A stretch of DNA of 16,638 nt from NCBI RefSeq assembly GCF_946479975.1, contig NZ_CAMLIX010000106.1:1-16638 (forward strand). The letters run 5' to 3'. The DNA is from an uncultured Flavobacterium sp. Its GTDB lineage: Bacteria; Bacteroidota; Bacteroidia; Flavobacteriales; Flavobacteriaceae. This document shows, piece after piece, positions 15,091-16,638 of the stretch. The notes under the pieces were generated by a model. The model was given only the letters and a program-made list of their open reading frames with translations. It was not told the DNA's origin and did no database searches. Numbering within the stretch: position 1 is the stretch's first letter; each line of letters starts with the position of its first letter. The position numbers and the translations under genes are program-made.

Positions 15091-15582
15091 ATGAAAAAAT
15101 TAATAGTAGCTGCTGTCTTATTAATAACAGCAATGGTAAGTGCACAGAAAAACTCAATTTTATTAGGAGGAAATGTGGGATTTGGATCAGAAAAAATTGG
15201 CGAGTCAAAAGCTGAAAATTTTGAATTCTCCCCAAAAGTTGGATACCAATTTTCAGACAATTGGACTGCAGGAGTTGAAGGATCAATTATGAACGTAAAA
15301 ACTACAGGATCTGATACAACTGAAAAATACAAAATTGGTGGTTTCGTTCGTTACGCAGTGCCACTTTCAGATTTATTTGCTGTTTACGGAGATTTAGGTG
15401 CTGGATACCAATCAACGAATATTAATGATGCTAAAGGAATGTATGCAAGTCTTACTCCTGCTTTATTCATTAACATGAAAAGAGGTTTTGGTTTAAACTT
15501 TTCTATTGGAGGAATAAACTATGACAATATTGATGGCAAAAATGATCCTAGACAAGAACGTTTCGGTTTTAACTTCGGATAA
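15091..15582 (+). CDS. Small outer membrane beta-barrel protein, apparently truncated by an in-frame stop
   Basis: 163 residues as read. The signal peptide MKKLIVAAVLLITAMVSA/Q is clear. The mature part has alternating strands typical of OmpA/OmpX-like barrels: ILLGGNVGFGSE, FEFSPKVGYQFSDNWTAGVEG, YKIGGFVRYAVPL, FAVYGDLGAGYQS, YASLTPALFINMKRGFGLNFSIGG. It ends at RFGFNFG followed by TAA (15580-15582). After that stop the same frame stays open for twelve codons, TLNIGISKNFGL, to a second TAA at 15619-15621. Those codons make a normal last barrel strand with a near-terminal aromatic residue. The family usually has a residue such as Gln where the stop sits, and CAA to TAA is a single change. The intact gene would be 15091-15621 (176 aa). 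Function is unknown beyond being an outer membrane protein. Confidence 0.85.
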   Translation: MKKLIVAAVLLITAMVSAQKNSILLGGNVGFGSEKIGESKAENFEFSPKVGYQFSDNWTAGVEGSIMNVKTTGSDTTEKYKIGGFVRYAVPLSDLFAVYGDLGAGYQSTNINDAKGMYASLTPALFINMKRGFGLNFSIGGINYDNIDGKNDPRQERFGFNFG

Positions 15583-15656
15583 ACTTTAAACATCGGAATT
15601 TCTAAAAACTTTGGACTATAATTTTTAGACAAAAAATAAGATTTACCCATCTTACT

Positions 15657-15682
15657 ACTTTTTGTTTTTTCGCGCAAAAAGT
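15657..15682 (+). terminator. A/T-rich hairpin after the barrel gene
   Basis: ACTTTTTG (15657-15664) / CAAAAAGT (15675-15682) with a 10-nt loop. It is weak and has no following T-tract on the plus strand, and probably only assists the adjacent strong terminator. Confidence 0.3.
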
Positions 15683-15683
15683 A

Positions 15684-15715
15684 AAAACCCGACAATCAAG
15701 AGATTGTCGGGTTTT
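15684..15715. terminator. Bidirectional terminator between the barrel gene and obg
   Basis: Perfect 14-bp stem AAAACCCGACAATC (15684-15697) / GATTGTCGGGTTTT (15702-15715) with a 4-nt loop. T-rich sequence follows in both directions, so it can end the barrel gene (+) and obg (-), whose stop is 23 bp away. Confidence 0.88.
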
Positions 15716-15737
15716 ATATTTTTAAATAAAAGTGATT

Positions 15738-16638
15738 TTATTCATTAAGCATTTTCCAAAGTTTATCTTTTAAATCTGTTAAACCTTGTTGTGCAACAGA
15801 TGAAATAAACATATAAGGAATACCTTTAAAAGAAACATCTAATTCTGCTTTTAATTCTGCTTTCAATTCATCATCCAGCATATCGCATTTTGAGATTACC
15901 ACAAGACGTTCTTTGTCTAACATTTCAGGATTGTATTTTGTTAACTCATTAACTAAAATATCATATTCTCCTTTAATGTCTGGCGTATCAACCGGAACTA
16001 AAAATAATAAAGTTGAATTACGCTCAATATGACGCAAAAAATAATGTCCTAAACCTTTTCCTTCTGCAGCGCCTTCAATAATTCCTGGAATATCTGCAAT
16101 TACAAAAGATTGAAAATCTCTATAGGCTACAATTCCTAAATTTGGTTTTAAAGTCGTAAAAGGATAATCGGCAATTTTTGGTTTTGCTGAAGTCAATACA
16201 GATAATAAAGTAGATTTTCCTGCATTTGGAAAACCAACTAATCCAACATCTGCCAGAACTTTAAGTTCTAGGATAATATCCATTTCTATACCAAGCAAAC
16301 CTGGCTGTGAGTAGCGAGGTGTTTGGTTTGTAGAACTTCTAAAGTGCCAGTTTCCTAAACCTCCTTTTCCTCCACGCGCAAGAATTTGTTTTTCTCCGTG
16401 TTCTGTAATTTCAAAAAGTGTTTCACCAGTTTCTTTGTCTTTTACAACAGTTCCTAGTGGCACTTCAATAATTTTATCTTCTCCGTCTGCACCTGTACTA
16501 CGATCTCCTCCACCGTCTCCACCGTGTCCCGCTTTAATGTGTCGTGCAAACTTTAAATGAAATAATGTCCAAAGTCCTTTATTCCCAACTAAATATACGT
16601 GTCCTCCACGACCACCGTCTCCACCGTCTGGACCACCT
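15738..16638 (-). CDS. obg: GTPase Obg/CgtA (5' end outside window)
   Basis: The frame is open from the window edge (first full codon 16637-16635) to the TAA ending at 15738, giving 299 visible residues. About 34 N-terminal residues are missing compared with a typical family length of about 333. The GTG at 16463-16461 is an internal Val, not the start. The glycine-rich Obg fold is visible ([36 protein letters not shown]). The G domain has G1 GFPNAGKST (16235-16209), G2 [13 protein letters not shown]3 [16 protein letters not shown] and G5 ISSV. G4 reads SKCD instead of the standard NKxD. The protein ends soon after G5, with no C-terminal OCT domain. Obg binds the 50S subunit and links ribosome assembly to growth and the stringent response. 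Confidence 0.96.
   Translation of the reverse strand, partial: GGPDGGDGGRGGHVYLVGNKGLWTLFHLKFARHIKAGHGGDGGGDRSTGADGEDKIIEVPLGTVVKDKETGETLFEITEHGEKQILARGGKGGLGNWHFRSSTNQTPRYSQPGLLGIEMDIILELKVLADVGLVGFPNAGKSTLLSVLTSAKPKIADYPFTTLKPNLGIVAYRDFQSFVIADIPGIIEGAAEGKGLGHYFLRHIERNSTLLFLVPVDTPDIKGEYDILVNELTKYNPEMLDKERLVVISKCDMLDDELKAELKAELDVSFKGIPYMFISSVAQQGLTDLKDKLWKMLNE

Noticed and set aside
16461..16463. GTG at 16463 as the obg start
   Set aside because: The frame stays open to the window edge and the upstream residues are the conserved glycine-rich Obg fold, so this is an internal Val codon.
1..16638. A novel defence, mobile or biosynthetic system
   Set aside because: Almost every gene is a recognisable core or envelope function; there are no integrases, transposases, terminal repeats, arrays or unusual enzyme clusters in the window.

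Overview
The window looks like chromosomal DNA of a Bacteroidota, most likely Flavobacterium or a close relative in the Flavobacteriaceae. The evidence is AT-rich DNA, a SusC/SusD-type outer-membrane uptake pair, an S46 dipeptidyl-peptidase, a Bacteroidota-type Mpl, no clear Shine-Dalgarno sequences, and several TAnnTTTG-type promoter -7 elements. I see no tRNA, rRNA, CRISPR, insertion sequence, phage or integrase signature. Most of it is ordinary core genome.

Layout: (1) 1-4152 (+): a SusC/RagA-like TonB-dependent receptor, cut at its 5' end by the window edge, followed after 18 bp by a SusD-like lipoprotein; the pair ends at a strong terminator. (2) 4239-5815 (+): 23S rRNA methyltransferase RlmB and a secreted DUF2490 protein. 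(3) 5882-8094: a rhomboid protease (-) and the clamp-loader-like ATPase RarA (+), divergent from a shared 167-bp spacer. (4) 8108-10263 (-): a tight operon of radC, a YjjG-like HAD nucleotidase and an exported protein of unknown function. (5) 10363-10991 (+): a DUF1287 lipoprotein gene broken by a frameshift. (6) 11084-12439 (-): mpl, murein peptide recycling. (7) 12636-14780 (-): a periplasmic S46 dipeptidyl-peptidase resembling DPP7. (8) 15091-15582 (+): a small outer-membrane beta-barrel gene that seems to have lost its last strand to an in-frame stop. (9) 15738-16637 (-): the GTPase Obg, cut at its 5' end by the window edge.

The genes fall into two themes. One is envelope and nutrient work: SusCD uptake, S46 peptide trimming, Mpl wall recycling, DUF1287, DUF2490, the small barrel and rhomboid. 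The other is information upkeep: RlmB and Obg for ribosomes, RarA for stalled forks, RadC, and YjjG for odd nucleotides. No multi-gene novel system is evident. The points most worth a second look are the two apparently damaged genes (frameshift near 10500, nonsense codon at 15580-15582), two promoters placed so close to ATG that rlmB and rarA may be leaderless, the uncharacterised exported protein coupled to yjjG, and a four-copy 11-mer around the mpl terminator.
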